64,000 bases of DNA from Actinoplanes subtropicus (GTDB lineage: Bacteria > Actinomycetota > Actinomycetes > Mycobacteriales > Micromonosporaceae): positions 124,001 to 188,000 of the forward strand of contig NZ_JOJL01000006.1 in assembly GCF_000721705.1 (NCBI RefSeq), given 5' to 3'. This document shows, piece after piece, positions 9,761 to 18,298 of this stretch. The notes under the pieces were generated by a model. That model ran no database searches. It had not been told where the DNA came from and saw nothing but the letters and a program-made list of their open reading frames with translations. A program made the position numbers and the translations under genes. How positions within the stretch are numbered: the stretch's first letter is position 1; the number at the start of each line of letters is the position of its first letter.

Positions 9761-9876
9761 GGCATCCCCCTTCGCGAGCGCGAACCTGTGGGGTCGACTG
9801 AAGGCGGGGGCCGGTGGCCGTGGAGCGGGTCGGCGACACCGTCCGTACCAGCCTGGAGGCGGCTTCACATTGGCAC

Positions 9877-9890
9877 GGAAAACCTTTTCG
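9877..9890. promoter_or_regulatory. LacI-type operator at the arabinoside operon start
   Basis: GGAAAACCTTTTCG has 5-bp mirrored arms around a CC/GG centre, typical of LacI-family operators. It lies 6-19 bp downstream of the -10 box at 9896-9901, covering the expected transcription start, so bound repressor would block initiation. No LacI gene is in the window. Confidence 0.6.
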
Positions 9891-9895
9891 GGGGG

Positions 9896-9925
9896 ACTCT
9901 AAGCCGGTATCATGACCATTGTCAA
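9896..9925 (-). promoter_or_regulatory. Vegetative promoter of the arabinoside operon
   Basis: On the minus strand TTGACA (9920-9925) is followed after 18 nt by TAGAGT (9896-9901), a good principal-sigma promoter. Transcription would start near 9889, about 130 nt before the GTG of the secreted glycosidase. Confidence 0.65.
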
Positions 9926-10023
9926 TGACGGGGTCGCGGGAACGCTCCGACCTGCGGCGATGACGCGCGAATCGGGGTCGGCGCACAGGGGGCGGACGCC
10001 ACCTCGGCCGGCCCGAGGCGCCT

Positions 10024-10048
10024 GAAACCTTTTCGGAAAGCGTTTTCC
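10024..10048. promoter_or_regulatory. Second pair of LacI-type operator boxes
   Basis: GAAACCTTTTC (10024-10034) runs directly into GGAAAGCGTTTTCC (10035-10048). The latter has GGAAA/TTTCC arms and the central CG seen in many LacI-family sites. It lies about 158 bp from the operator at 9877-9890, close to fifteen DNA turns, so looping by one repressor is possible. This is inferred from sequence only. Confidence 0.55.
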
Positions 10049-10059
10049 TATTCGACAGC

Positions 10060-10093
10060 GGAAAGGCCCCGCGCCGGGACGCGGGGCCTTTCC
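10060..10093. terminator. Strong hairpin terminator after the S33-type peptidase gene
   Basis: Perfect 14-bp arms, GGAAAGGCCCCGCG (10060-10073) and its complement (10080-10093), enclose a 6-nt loop. It begins 12 bp past the minus-strand stop at 10106 and would separate that gene from the operon promoter beyond it. There is no U-run, as is common in actinobacteria. Confidence 0.75.
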
Positions 10094-10105
10094 GGACGGA
10101 CGCGA

Positions 10106-11755
10106 TCAGTTGGCGCGCAGGGCCTGTCGTACGGCCGCCGGTAGGACGACACCGGTGGCGGCGGTCGCGACCGACTTGGTCGCGGACCGCGGGTCGAACG
10201 GCGAGCCCTCCGGCTGGCAGACCGTGCCGGCCGCCGGCGTCCGGACGGTGACCAGGTAGTTCGCCACGTTGTCATTCACGCAGGTATTGAAGGCGATGAA
10301 GAACGCCGCGTGCCCCCACCCCGCGTAGGAAAGCAGTCGCGAGTTCGGCAGCAAGTGCGACGCCGTCACCGCGCCCTGGTACCGGGTCGCCGGATCGAAG
10401 TAATTTCCCACGACCAGAACCGGAGCGGCCGTACGCGTGGTCCAGGGCCCGAGATAGCGGTCCTGTCCGGCGCTCGACGGCCAGACCCGGCACGAGCTCC
10501 ATGTCCAGTTCCAGACCCGTCCGAAGTAGCCGTACTGGCGCTCGTTGCGATCGGCGGACCGCTGCCAGGCGCCGAACGACCGCGGGTTGAGCGTGTCCGA
10601 ACAGGCCACGCCGGGCGAGCCCTCCACCTCGTTGGCGTAGTAGGCCGGCGTCGGAGCGGCGTTCGCGGTCAGCCCGAAATCGGCCCGGATCGCGGCCAGC
10701 TTCTCCCCCAGCACCGCCGGGGAGACCTGCCCCTCCAGGTAGGCGAGGACCGAGGCCAGGTCGGGCCAGACCGCCGCCTGGTAGAGGTCGCCGAGGGTCA
10801 GTCCGATCAGGTCGTTGTAGGTGAAGGTGATCGTCTGACCGGTGCCGGGGTTGATCACCTGGGCCGGGTGGGCGCGCAGCTTGGCGGCGAGCGCGTCGAA
10901 CCGCTTGCTCGCCCCGCCGGAGAACGCGCAATTCGGGCCGGCCGCGTCGCACAGCCGGAAGAACTCGCGGAGGGTCGCCTGGGCGCCGTCGGCGCTGCCG
11001 ATCCGGGTGCCGACCGGGGTGGTGAGGGCCTGGGCGCCGCGCCCGGTGCTCCACGCGATCGGGTCGACCACGCCGTCGATGACCAGCGCGCGGAAGTTGT
11101 TCGGGAACAGGTTGGCGTAGTTCTGGCCGAGCAGCGAGCCGTACGAGTAGCCGAGGTAGGTGAGCTTGCGGTCGCCCAGCACGCGGCGCAGCAGGTCCAT
11201 GTCACGGGCCGCGTCGGCGCTGGACATGTGGTCGCGGATGGCGCCGCCGTGGCTCGCGCAGGCGCCGGCCAGGCGGGCGTCGGCGGCCCGTTGCTGCTGC
11301 TCCTCGGCCGGCGTCTGGGGGAACGGGAACGGCGGCAGCGACGCCATGGCCTGCTCGAGCGAGTCGAAGCAGAGCAGCGGCGAGCTGCGGTAGATGCCGC
11401 GCGGATCGAACCCGACCAGGTCGAAGTGCTGGCGGACGGTGGCCGGGTAGTAGGCGCCCGCCTCCCGGACGAAGTCGACCCCGGAGCCGCCGGGGCCGCC
11501 CGGGTTGATCAGGAGCGATCCGATCCGCTGTGCCGGGTCGGTGGCGGGCAGTCTGATCAGGGACAGGGCGATCTGAGCGCCGCGCGGGTGATCGTAGTCG
11601 AGCGGGGCCGGGACAGTGGCGCACTGGAAGCCGGAGCCGCAGTCCGACCAGGAAACGGAGGTGCCGTTCCCGGCCGAGGCCGCGGCCGGCGCGACGAGGG
11701 TGCCGCCGAGGGCTGCGATGACAGCGGCGGTCAGCACGAGGCGAAGACGCGTCAT
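10106..11755 (-). CDS. Secreted alpha/beta hydrolase, tripeptidyl-aminopeptidase type (S33)
   Basis: This 549-residue exported hydrolase resembles the Streptomyces TAP/SlpD/SlpE group, which trims tripeptides from protein N-termini outside the cell. An N-terminal signal (VLTAAVIAALGGTLVAPAAA) precedes the oxyanion-hole motif NPGGPGGSGVDF. The nucleophile elbow is GYSYGS, about residue 200. A C-terminal TAP-like region carries the remaining triad: Asp in GNYFDPATR and His in AGWGHAAFF. Full length matches the family. ATG 11755 follows GAGG at short spacing. It appears to be a single-gene unit ended by the hairpin at 10060-10093. Whether it acts on peptides or small esters cannot be told from sequence. 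Confidence 0.88.
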   Translation of the reverse strand: MTRLRLVLTAAVIAALGGTLVAPAAASAGNGTSVSWSDCGSGFQCATVPAPLDYDHPRGAQIALSLIRLPATDPAQRIGSLLINPGGPGGSGVDFVREAGAYYPATVRQHFDLVGFDPRGIYRSSPLLCFDSLEQAMASLPPFPFPQTPAEEQQQRAADARLAGACASHGGAIRDHMSSADAARDMDLLRRVLGDRKLTYLGYSYGSLLGQNYANLFPNNFRALVIDGVVDPIAWSTGRGAQALTTPVGTRIGSADGAQATLREFFRLCDAAGPNCAFSGGASKRFDALAAKLRAHPAQVINPGTGQTITFTYNDLIGLTLGDLYQAAVWPDLASVLAYLEGQVSPAVLGEKLAAIRADFGLTANAAPTPAYYANEVEGSPGVACSDTLNPRSFGAWQRSADRNERQYGYFGRVWNWTWSSCRVWPSSAGQDRYLGPWTTRTAAPVLVVGNYFDPATRYQGAVTASHLLPNSRLLSYAGWGHAAFFIAFNTCVNDNVANYLVTVRTPAAGTVCQPEGSPFDPRSATKSVATAATGVVLPAAVRQALRAN

Positions 11756-12055
11756 GACACCTCAAACTACTTGAATGCGTCAATGCGTGCGGCCCCGCTA
11801 CAACGAGAACGGGTGCGGCTCGAGGCGGCGCGCTCATGCCGCGGCGCGCGCATTGTCAGGTTCCGCCGACGGGCTCTGGCCCGGGTCAGAGCGGTCCTCG
11901 CTCCGGGTGTCCGGGGCCCGGTATGTTCTCGGCTGTGGCGTGGGCGACCTGGGATCCAGGCCGCAGCCGCGCACGCACGACGCCCGGGCGCGCGCGGCCA
12001 CCCGATTTCCCGGCTTCACCGCCCAGGTGCGGCGGACCGGGCAACTTCGGCGCGC
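11756..12055. other. 300-bp intergenic stretch
   Basis: It lies between two minus-strand genes. It is GC-rich with several short self-complementary runs (for example around 11830-11870) but no convincing gene, promoter pair or terminator. It must contain the promoter of the S33-type hydrolase and the end of the beta-lactamase-fold gene transcript. Confidence 0.5.
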
Positions 12056-13222
12056 CTACCGCGAACGATCAGCGCAGAAGGTGTCGTCGATCAGTTGGTG
12101 CGCTCGCCGGTAGACGGCCAGCTCGCCGGCCGGGTCGGCGAGCTCGGTGGTGAGCGAGAGCACCACGACCCGCCGGCCGTCCGGGCTGACGGCGTTGAGG
12201 GTGCTCATGCCGGGCACGTCGCCCGCGTGCGACCAGTAGCCGCCGCAGCTGTCGTCGATCCACATGATGCCCAGTCCGTACCGCGCGCCCGGGAAGGGGT
12301 CCGCCAGGCCGGGCGCGGGGACGGTGTCGTGCATCTGCGCCATCTGCGCCGGGCGCAGCAGCCGCCCGGTCTGCAATGCCTGCCAGAAGCGCGCCAGGTC
12401 GGAGGGCGTGCTCACCATGGAACCGGCCGCGTCGGCGGCCGTCGGGTTGAAGAGCGTCGTGTCGATGAGCGGGCCGCCGGGGGCGAACTGGTTGTAGCCC
12501 TCGGCGTGCGGGTCGCGCAGCGTCGGGTTGTCGCCCGGCACGTACGTCTGGCTCAGGTGCAGCGGGGCGAGGACGCGGTCGTGGACCTCCCGCGCCCAGG
12601 AATGCCCGGTGACCTTCTGGATGATCATGCCGGCCAGGATGTAGTTGGTGTTGGAGTAGCTCCACGACGTGCCGGGGGCGAACAGCGGCGGGTGCTTCAT
12701 CGCCAGCGCGACCAGGTCGGCCGGGTCGTAGTGGTCGAACCGGTGGGCGTAGTAGGCGGCCGGCGACCCGAGCGCGGTCAGGTCGCCGGTGTAGTTCGCG
12801 ATGCCGCTGGTGTGCTGCAACAGCTCCCGTACGGTCACCTTGGCGCCGTCGTTGCCGTTGCCCGAGACCACGCCGGGCAGCCAGCGCTGCACCGGGTCGT
12901 CCAGCGACAGCCGCCGCTCGCCGACCAGTTGCAGCAGGACCACCGAGACGAACGTCTTGGTGTCGCTGCCCATCCGGAAGTAGCCGTTGCGGGGCACCGG
13001 CGCCCCGGTGTCGAGGTTCGCGACGCCGGATCGCGCCGTGGTCGTGCGGCCGCCCGCACCGGTGAGCCCCTGCACGCCGGTGATGCCGATGGCGTGCAGA
13101 TCGTCGACGGCGGTCTGCAACCGCCGCTGGTCGGGCCGGCCGGCGGCCTGGGCGGCCGGCGCCACGCCGCCCGCGATCAGGGCGCCGGCCAGGATCGCGG
13201 CGACGGCGGCTTTTGTGCGCAT
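12056..13222 (-). CDS. Secreted beta-lactamase-fold serine hydrolase (D-Ala-D-Ala carboxypeptidase / class C type)
   Basis: This 388-residue protein has a signal peptide (AAVAAILAGALIAGGVAPAAQA) and the class C/S12 motifs: SDTK (SxxK nucleophile, about residue 87), YSN (about 188) and HAG in WSHAGDVPG. These support a serine DD-peptidase or esterase; a true beta-lactamase is less likely. ATG 13222 has AAGGGA upstream, and that binding site touches a large inverted repeat at 13233-13268. It appears to be monocistronic. Confidence 0.87.
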   Translation of the reverse strand: MRTKAAVAAILAGALIAGGVAPAAQAAGRPDQRRLQTAVDDLHAIGITGVQGLTGAGGRTTTARSGVANLDTGAPVPRNGYFRMGSDTKTFVSVVLLQLVGERRLSLDDPVQRWLPGVVSGNGNDGAKVTVRELLQHTSGIANYTGDLTALGSPAAYYAHRFDHYDPADLVALAMKHPPLFAPGTSWSYSNTNYILAGMIIQKVTGHSWAREVHDRVLAPLHLSQTYVPGDNPTLRDPHAEGYNQFAPGGPLIDTTLFNPTAADAAGSMVSTPSDLARFWQALQTGRLLRPAQMAQMHDTVPAPGLADPFPGARYGLGIMWIDDSCGGYWSHAGDVPGMSTLNAVSPDGRRVVVLSLTTELADPAGELAVYRRAHQLIDDTFCADRSR

Positions 13223-13232
13223 GAGCTGTCCC

Positions 13233-13268
13233 TTCGTACGTTCCGAGCTGTCTCTCGAAACGTACGAA
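13233..13268. promoter_or_regulatory. 15-bp inverted repeat in the leader of the beta-lactamase-fold gene
   Basis: TTCGTACGTTCCGAG (13233-13247) is repeated inverted at 13254-13268 with 14 of 15 positions matching and a 6-nt spacer. It abuts the ribosome binding site of the gene starting at 13222. It could be a repressor site or an RNA hairpin that masks initiation. Confidence 0.6.
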
Positions 13269-13311
13269 AGGCGTGGACGGGGGTCGATGGTGCCAACTCC
13301 CCCGCCGGGGG

Positions 13312-13331
13312 TAGGGCTAACCGGAGCCCTA
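13312..13331. terminator. Hairpin overlapping the glpD stop
   Basis: TAGGGCT (13312-13318) pairs with AGCCCTA (13325-13331) across a 6-nt loop. It includes the TAG stop of glpD. It is short for a terminator, so confidence is modest. Confidence 0.4.
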
Positions 13332-15032
13332 TCCCTCGGCGGTGCTCAGCGGGACCACTTCCGGGGCGCCGAGCCGGGCCGCGTCGGCGGTCTCGTCGTC
13401 CGGCTGCTCCTGGGAGCGCCGCTCGGCCTCGACCCGCAGGCGGTAATGCTCCACCTCCCGCTCGGTCTGCTCCTCGCTCCAGCCGAGCACCCCGGCCGCC
13501 AGAGAGGCGGCCACCGGCGCCGCGGTCACGCCCCGGTCGAAGGTCTCGATCGAGATCCGGGTCCGCCGGGTCAGCAGGTCTTCCAGGTGACGGGCGCCCT
13601 CGTGGCTCGCCGCGTACACCACCTCGGCCCGCAGGTAGTCGTCGGCGCCCTCGAGCGGCCCGCCCAGCGACGGTTCCTTCTCGACCAGCTCGAGCACCTC
13701 GGTGACCAGCGTGCCGTACCGCCCGAGCAGGTGTTCGACCCGAGCCACGTGCAAGCCGGATGAAGCGGCCAGCAGGCGGCGGCGGTTCCACAGCGCGGCG
13801 AAGCCGTCCGCCCCGAGCAGCGGCACCGCCTGGGTGCAGGACGGCGGGACCGAGCGGCCCAGCCCGTGCACGCAGGCGTCGACCGCGTCGCGGGCCATCA
13901 CCCGGTACGTCGTGTACTTGCCGCCGGCCACCACGACCAGGCCCGGGACCGGGCTGCCGACCGTGTGCTCCCGGGAGAGCTGCGACGTGGACTCGGACTC
14001 GCCGGAGAGCAGCGGCCGCAGGCCGGCGTACACCCCTTGGACGTCCGCCCTGGTCAGTGGGGTGGACAGCACCGAGTTGACGTGTTCGAGCAGGTAGTCG
14101 ATGTCGGTGCTGGAGGCCGCCGGGTGCGCCTTGTCGAGGGTCCAGTCGGTGTCGGTGGTGCCGACGATCCAGTGCCGGCCCCACGGGATCACGAAGAGCA
14201 CGCTCTTCTCGGTGCGCAGGATCAGCCCGGTCTTCGACTGGATCCGGTCCCGGGGCACCACCAGATGGATCCCCTTGGAGGCGCGCACGTGGAACTGGCC
14301 GCGCTCGCCGACCAGCGCCTGGGTGTCGTCGGTCCACACCCCCGTCGCGTTGATCACCTGCTGGGCGCGGATCTCGAAGGTCCGGTCGTGCTCCAGGTCG
14401 TGCACGCGGACCCCGGTGACCCGCTCGCCCTCCCGCAGAAAACCCACGACCTTCGTACGCGAGGCCACGTGCGCCCCGTACGACGCGGCGGTCCGGGCCA
14501 GGAACATGGTGTGCCGCGCGTCGTCCACCTGGGCGTCGTAGTACTGCAGCGCCCCGACCAGCGCCTCCTTCTTCATCGCCGGGCATTCGCGCAGCGCGCC
14601 GCGCAGTGACAGGTGGCGGTGATGCGGCAGCCCGCCGCCCATCGCCATGGCGTCGTAGAGCGTGACGCCGCTGCCCGCGTACAACCGCTCCCAGCCTCGA
14701 TGTTGCAGCGGATAGAGGAAGCGGACCGGCCGGACCAGGTGCGGCGCGAGCCGGGTGAGCAGCAGCCCGCGCTCCCGCAGCGCCTCGCGGACCAGCGCGA
14801 AGTCGAGCATCTCCAGGTAGCGCAGCCCGCCGTGGATCAGCTTGCTGGACCGGCTGGAGGTGCCCGAGGCGAAGTCGCGCGCCTCGACCAGCCCGACCGT
14901 CAGGCCGCGGGTGGCGGCGTCGAGAGCGCAGCCCGCGCCCACCACGCCGCCGCCGACGACCAGCACGTCGAGCTCGGCGCCGGCCAGCGCGGCCAGCGCC
15001 GAGTCCCGATACTCCGGTGACAGAGCAACCAT
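13329..15032 (-). CDS. glpD: FAD-dependent glycerol-3-phosphate dehydrogenase
   Basis: This 567-residue membrane-associated enzyme oxidises glycerol-3-phosphate to dihydroxyacetone phosphate and passes electrons to quinone. A Rossmann FAD motif (VVGGGVVGAGCALDAATRG) lies at residues 24-42. The GlpD signature SRSSKLIHGGLRYLE follows, then the central DAO domain and the C-terminal helical DAO_C domain. Length is normal. It is third in the glpF-glpK-glpD operon and starts 2 bp after the glpK stop, so translation is coupled. Control is probably by the divergent IclR protein. Confidence 0.95.
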   Translation of the reverse strand: MVALSPEYRDSALAALAGAELDVLVVGGGVVGAGCALDAATRGLTVGLVEARDFASGTSSRSSKLIHGGLRYLEMLDFALVREALRERGLLLTRLAPHLVRPVRFLYPLQHRGWERLYAGSGVTLYDAMAMGGGLPHHRHLSLRGALRECPAMKKEALVGALQYYDAQVDDARHTMFLARTAASYGAHVASRTKVVGFLREGERVTGVRVHDLEHDRTFEIRAQQVINATGVWTDDTQALVGERGQFHVRASKGIHLVVPRDRIQSKTGLILRTEKSVLFVIPWGRHWIVGTTDTDWTLDKAHPAASSTDIDYLLEHVNSVLSTPLTRADVQGVYAGLRPLLSGESESTSQLSREHTVGSPVPGLVVVAGGKYTTYRVMARDAVDACVHGLGRSVPPSCTQAVPLLGADGFAALWNRRRLLAASSGLHVARVEHLLGRYGTLVTEVLELVEKEPSLGGPLEGADDYLRAEVVYAASHEGARHLEDLLTRRTRISIETFDRGVTAAPVAASLAAGVLGWSEEQTEREVEHYRLRVEAERRSQEQPDDETADAARLGAPEVVPLSTAEG

Positions 15033-15034
15033 GA

Positions 15035-16552
15035 TCAGTCCACGTCAACCCAGTCGAGAGTGCGTTGCACGGCCTTCTTCCACCGTGCGTACCCATCCGC
15101 GCGCTGTTCATCCGTCCAGGTCGGCTGCCAGCGCTGCGACTCGTTCCAGTTGTCCCGCAGCTCGTCGGTCGACTTCCAGAAGCCGACCGCGAGACCCGCG
15201 GCGTAGGCCGCCCCCAGCGCGGTGGTCTCGGCCACCACCGGGCGGCTCACCGGCACGCCGAGCACGTCGGCCTGGATCTGCATGCACAGGTTGTTGGCGG
15301 TGATGCCGCCGTCGACCTTGAGCACGTCCAGGTGGACGCCGGAGTCCTGGGCCATCGCGTCGACCACGTCGCGGCTCTGGTAGCAGATCGACTCGAGGGT
15401 GGCCCGGGCGATGTGCGCGCCGGTGTTGAACCGGGACAGCCCGACGATCGCGCCGCGGGCGTCGGAGCGCCAGTACGGCGCGAACAGGCCGGAGAAGGCC
15501 GGCACGAAGTAGACGCCGCCGTTGTCCGGCACCGTGGCGGCCAGGCTCTCGCTCTCCGCCGCCGAGTTGATCACGTGGAGCTGGTCGCGCAGCCACTGCA
15601 CGGCCGAGCCGGTCACCGCGATCGAACCCTCCAGCGCGTAGACCGCCGGAGCGTCGCCGAGCTTGTAGCAGACCGTGGTGAGCAGGCCGTTCTCCGAGCG
15701 GACCAGCTCGGTCCCGGTGTTCAGCAGCATGAAGTTGCCGGTGCCGTACGTGTTCTTGGCCTCGCCGGGCGAGAAGCAGACCTGCCCGACCGTGGCCGCC
15801 TGCTGGTCGCCCAGGTCACCGGTGAGCGGCACCTCGCCGCCCAGCGGACCCGGCCAGCGGGCCACGCCGTACGTGTTGGGATCGGAGGACGGCCGGATCT
15901 CCGGGAGCATCGACCGCGGGATGCCGAAGAAGCCGAGCAGCTCGTCGTCCCAGTCCAGGGTCTCGAGGTTCATCAGCATCGTGCGGCTGGCGTTGGTCAC
16001 GTCGGTGACGTGGTTGCCGCCGTCGACCCCGCCGGTCATGTTCCACAGCAGCCAGCTGTCGGTGTTGCCGAAGATCGCGTCGCCGCGCTCGGCCGCCTCC
16101 CGGACCCCGTCGACGTTCTCCAGGATCCATTGGATCTTGCCGCCGGAGAAGTAGGTGGCCGGGGGCAGGCCGGCCTTGCGGCGGATCACGTCGCCCCGGC
16201 CGTCCCGGTCCAGCGCGGACGCGATCCGGTCGGTGCGGGTGTCCTGCCAGACGATCGCGTTGTAGTAGGGCCGCCCGGTGCGCCGGTCCCACACCACGGC
16301 GGTCTCCCGCTGGTTCGTGATGCCGAGCGCGGCCAGGTCCGTGGCCTGCAGGTTCGCGTGCTGCATCGCGGTACGCACGACGGTGGTGGTGCGGTCCAGG
16401 ATCTCCACCGGGTTGTGCTCCACCCAGCCGGCCTGCGGCAGGATCTGCTCGTGTTCGAGCTGGTGCCGGGCCACCTCGTTCCCGCCGTGATCGAAAATCA
16501 TGAAGCGGGTGCTGGTCGTGCCCTGGTCCACGGCTCCGACGAAGTCAGCCAC
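15035..16552 (-). CDS. glpK: Glycerol kinase (first copy, in the glpFKD operon)
   Basis: This 505-residue FGGY kinase phosphorylates glycerol with ATP and traps it in the cell. The phosphate-binding loop DQGTTSTRF is near residue 8, and the family block [22 protein letters not shown] is near the C-terminus. GTG 16552 is preferred because GGAGG lies 6 nt upstream and homologues begin here; upstream codons lack homology. Its start overlaps the glpF stop by 8 bp. A paralogue of nearly equal length sits at 18299-19792. Confidence 0.95.
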   Translation of the reverse strand: MADFVGAVDQGTTSTRFMIFDHGGNEVARHQLEHEQILPQAGWVEHNPVEILDRTTTVVRTAMQHANLQATDLAALGITNQRETAVVWDRRTGRPYYNAIVWQDTRTDRIASALDRDGRGDVIRRKAGLPPATYFSGGKIQWILENVDGVREAAERGDAIFGNTDSWLLWNMTGGVDGGNHVTDVTNASRTMLMNLETLDWDDELLGFFGIPRSMLPEIRPSSDPNTYGVARWPGPLGGEVPLTGDLGDQQAATVGQVCFSPGEAKNTYGTGNFMLLNTGTELVRSENGLLTTVCYKLGDAPAVYALEGSIAVTGSAVQWLRDQLHVINSAAESESLAATVPDNGGVYFVPAFSGLFAPYWRSDARGAIVGLSRFNTGAHIARATLESICYQSRDVVDAMAQDSGVHLDVLKVDGGITANNLCMQIQADVLGVPVSRPVVAETTALGAAYAAGLAVGFWKSTDELRDNWNESQRWQPTWTDEQRADGYARWKKAVQRTLDWVDVD

Positions 16553-17390
16553 GGCTTGCCTCCAATGTCTCTTCTCCGGGCGGCGTGGGAATCCGGCCCG
16601 GCTCTTGCGGCTCACCCGCGGCCGGCAGGAACCGCGCGATCAGGAACTGGTACAGACCGGCGCCGAGCACACCGCCGATGACGGGCGCGACGATCGGTAT
16701 CCAGAAATAGAGATACCCGGTCTGGTCGCGGAAAGCACCGCCATAGCCGGTCAGGAAGCTGGCGAGTCGCGGGCCGAAGTCGCGGGCCGGGTTGATCGCG
16801 TACCCGGCGTTGGTGCCCCACGCCATGCCGATGCCGACCACCAGCAGGCCGATGATGAACGGCGCCAGGTTGGCGGCGGGTGAGGTGTTCCGCTCGTCGG
16901 TGATGGCCAGGATCAGGAACAGCAGGATGGCCGTGCCGACGATCTGGTCGAGGAACGCGGTCCAGTGCGTGACCGGCAGCGCCCCGTTGCCCGGCAGGGT
17001 GGAGAAGACGCCCTGCGTCTTGATGGTGAGACCAGGGTCCGCGTGGTGCAGCACGTCGCTGTAGGTCCAGCGCACGATCAGGGCGGCGACGAACGCCCCG
17101 AGGAACTGCGCGAGGGAGTACGGGAGCACCTTGCGCCAGGCGAAGCCTTTGAAGACCGCCAGCGCGACGGTGACCGCCGGGTTGAGGTGCGCGCCGCTGG
17201 TGCGGGCCGCGACGTAGACGCCGAGCGTCACGCCCAGGCCCCAGGCCCACGCGATGCTGTCGTGGCCGCCGAAGCCGCCGGCCACCACCTGCGCGACGAC
17301 GCCCACGCCGAAGAGGATGAGGATCATGGTCCCGGCGAACTCGGCGAGTAGCTCGCCGAGCAGGCCCGGGATCTTCAGACGTTCTGCCAT
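16545..17390 (-). CDS. glpF: Glycerol facilitator (aquaglyceroporin)
   Basis: This 281-residue MIP channel passes glycerol through the membrane. It has six membrane segments and both pore motifs, HLNPAVT (about residue 68) and [10 protein letters not shown] (about 200); the Asp after the second NPAR is characteristic of glycerol-conducting members. ATG 17390 has AGGAGGG upstream. It is the first gene of glpFKD, equivalent to gylC-gylA-gylB in Streptomyces, and is divergent from the IclR regulator with a palindrome between them. Confidence 0.95.
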   Translation of the reverse strand: MAERLKIPGLLGELLAEFAGTMILILFGVGVVAQVVAGGFGGHDSIAWAWGLGVTLGVYVAARTSGAHLNPAVTVALAVFKGFAWRKVLPYSLAQFLGAFVAALIVRWTYSDVLHHADPGLTIKTQGVFSTLPGNGALPVTHWTAFLDQIVGTAILLFLILAITDERNTSPAANLAPFIIGLLVVGIGMAWGTNAGYAINPARDFGPRLASFLTGYGGAFRDQTGYLYFWIPIVAPVIGGVLGAGLYQFLIARFLPAAGEPQEPGRIPTPPGEETLEASRG

Positions 17391-17460
17391 GTGCCCTCCT
17401 TGCTCGATGCCGTGGACGCTAGGTAGCGGTCACGGCACGGGCAACGAAGGGCGTTCGGCA

Positions 17461-17477
17461 TTGTCGAACTTCGACAA
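17461..17477. promoter_or_regulatory. Operator between glpF and the IclR gene
   Basis: TTGTCGAACTTCGACAA is a perfect 7-bp inverted repeat with a 3-nt centre, 71 bp before glpF and 37 bp before the IclR GTG. Its place in the divergon makes it the likely IclR/GylR-type site. Confidence 0.65.
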
Positions 17478-17513
17478 CGGTGGGCGTTCACATACTGGCA
17501 TAGAGTCGGATAC

Positions 17514-18275
17514 GTGCCCGGAACCGTGCAGTCCATCGAGCGGGCCGCCGCGATCCTGCGTCTGCTCGCCGGCGGATCGGGCCATCTGGCGCTGGGCGAC
17601 ATAGCCCGCTCGCTGGATCTCGCAAAAGGCACAACCCACGGCATATTGCGTACGCTGCAGCACGTCGGATTCGTGGAGCAGGACCGCGTCTCCGGCCACT
17701 ATCAACTCGGTCCGGCCCTCCCCCACCTGGGCTCGGGCTACCTGGATGTCAACGAACTACGCAGCCGCTCGATCAACTGGGCGGACCCGCTGGCCGCGCG
17801 CAGCGGCGAGGCGGTACGCATCGGCGCCCTCCGGGACGGGCAGGCGCTGATCGTGCACCACGTGTTCCGCCCCGACGACACTTTTCAGACCCTCGACGTC
17901 GGCACGATGCTGCCGTTGCACGCCACCGCGATCGGCAAGGTGCTGCTCGCGTACCGGGCGGCCGGTCCCGAACCGGCCGAGGAGCTGGACCGCTTCACCC
18001 GCCGGACGATCCGCACCCGGCGCGCCCTGGCGGCCGAGCTCCAGCACGTCCGCGACAACGGCTGGAGCCTGGAGGCCGAGGAGATGACGCCCGGCAACGC
18101 CTCGGTGGCCGCGCCCATCCGCGGGTACGGCGGCCTGGTGGTCGGCGCCATCGGCATCAACGGGCTGGTCGAGCGGATCTGCGACAGCCACTACCGCCCG
18201 CACCAGCATCTCGTCGCCTACGTCCGGGACGCGGCCCGCGCCATCTCCCGGGAACTCGGAGCCGCCCGGCGCTGA
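17514..18275 (+). CDS. IclR-family regulator of glycerol genes (GylR-like)
   Basis: This 253-residue regulator has an N-terminal winged helix (QSIERAAAILRLLAGG; recognition region LDLAKGTTHGILRTL) and a C-terminal IclR effector domain (about 75-250). In Streptomyces the IclR protein GylR controls the glycerol operon and responds to glycerol-3-phosphate; the gene order here supports the same role. GTG 17514 lies 7 nt after TAGAGT (17501-17506), so the mRNA may be leaderless. It is followed 23 bp later by a second glycerol kinase on the same strand. Confidence 0.9.
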   Translation: MPGTVQSIERAAAILRLLAGGSGHLALGDIARSLDLAKGTTHGILRTLQHVGFVEQDRVSGHYQLGPALPHLGSGYLDVNELRSRSINWADPLAARSGEAVRIGALRDGQALIVHHVFRPDDTFQTLDVGTMLPLHATAIGKVLLAYRAAGPEPAEELDRFTRRTIRTRRALAAELQHVRDNGWSLEAEEMTPGNASVAAPIRGYGGLVVGAIGINGLVERICDSHYRPHQHLVAYVRDAARAISRELGAARR

Positions 18276-18298
18276 GGCCTCAATGGGGAGGGAAGAGC

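Larger units (their letters stand above)
9761..10105. other. 345-bp intergenic control region
   Basis: No gene is seen here. The stretch holds, from right to left, the terminator hairpin of the peptidase gene (10060-10093), an upstream pair of LacI-type boxes (10024-10048), the operon promoter (9896-9925), the operator at the transcription start (9877-9890) and a 5' leader of about 130 nt. Confidence 0.7.

Noticed and set aside
5918..9928. A 1336-codon open frame on the plus strand opposite the secreted glycosidase
   Set aside because: It is antisense to a gene with signal peptide and recognisable domains, is made of Arg/Gly/Val-rich low-complexity sequence, and is open only because of extreme GC at third positions.
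11834..12019. A 61-codon minus-strand frame in the gap before the beta-lactamase-fold gene
   Set aside because: Composition is Arg/Pro/Ala-rich with no ribosome binding site or coding pattern.
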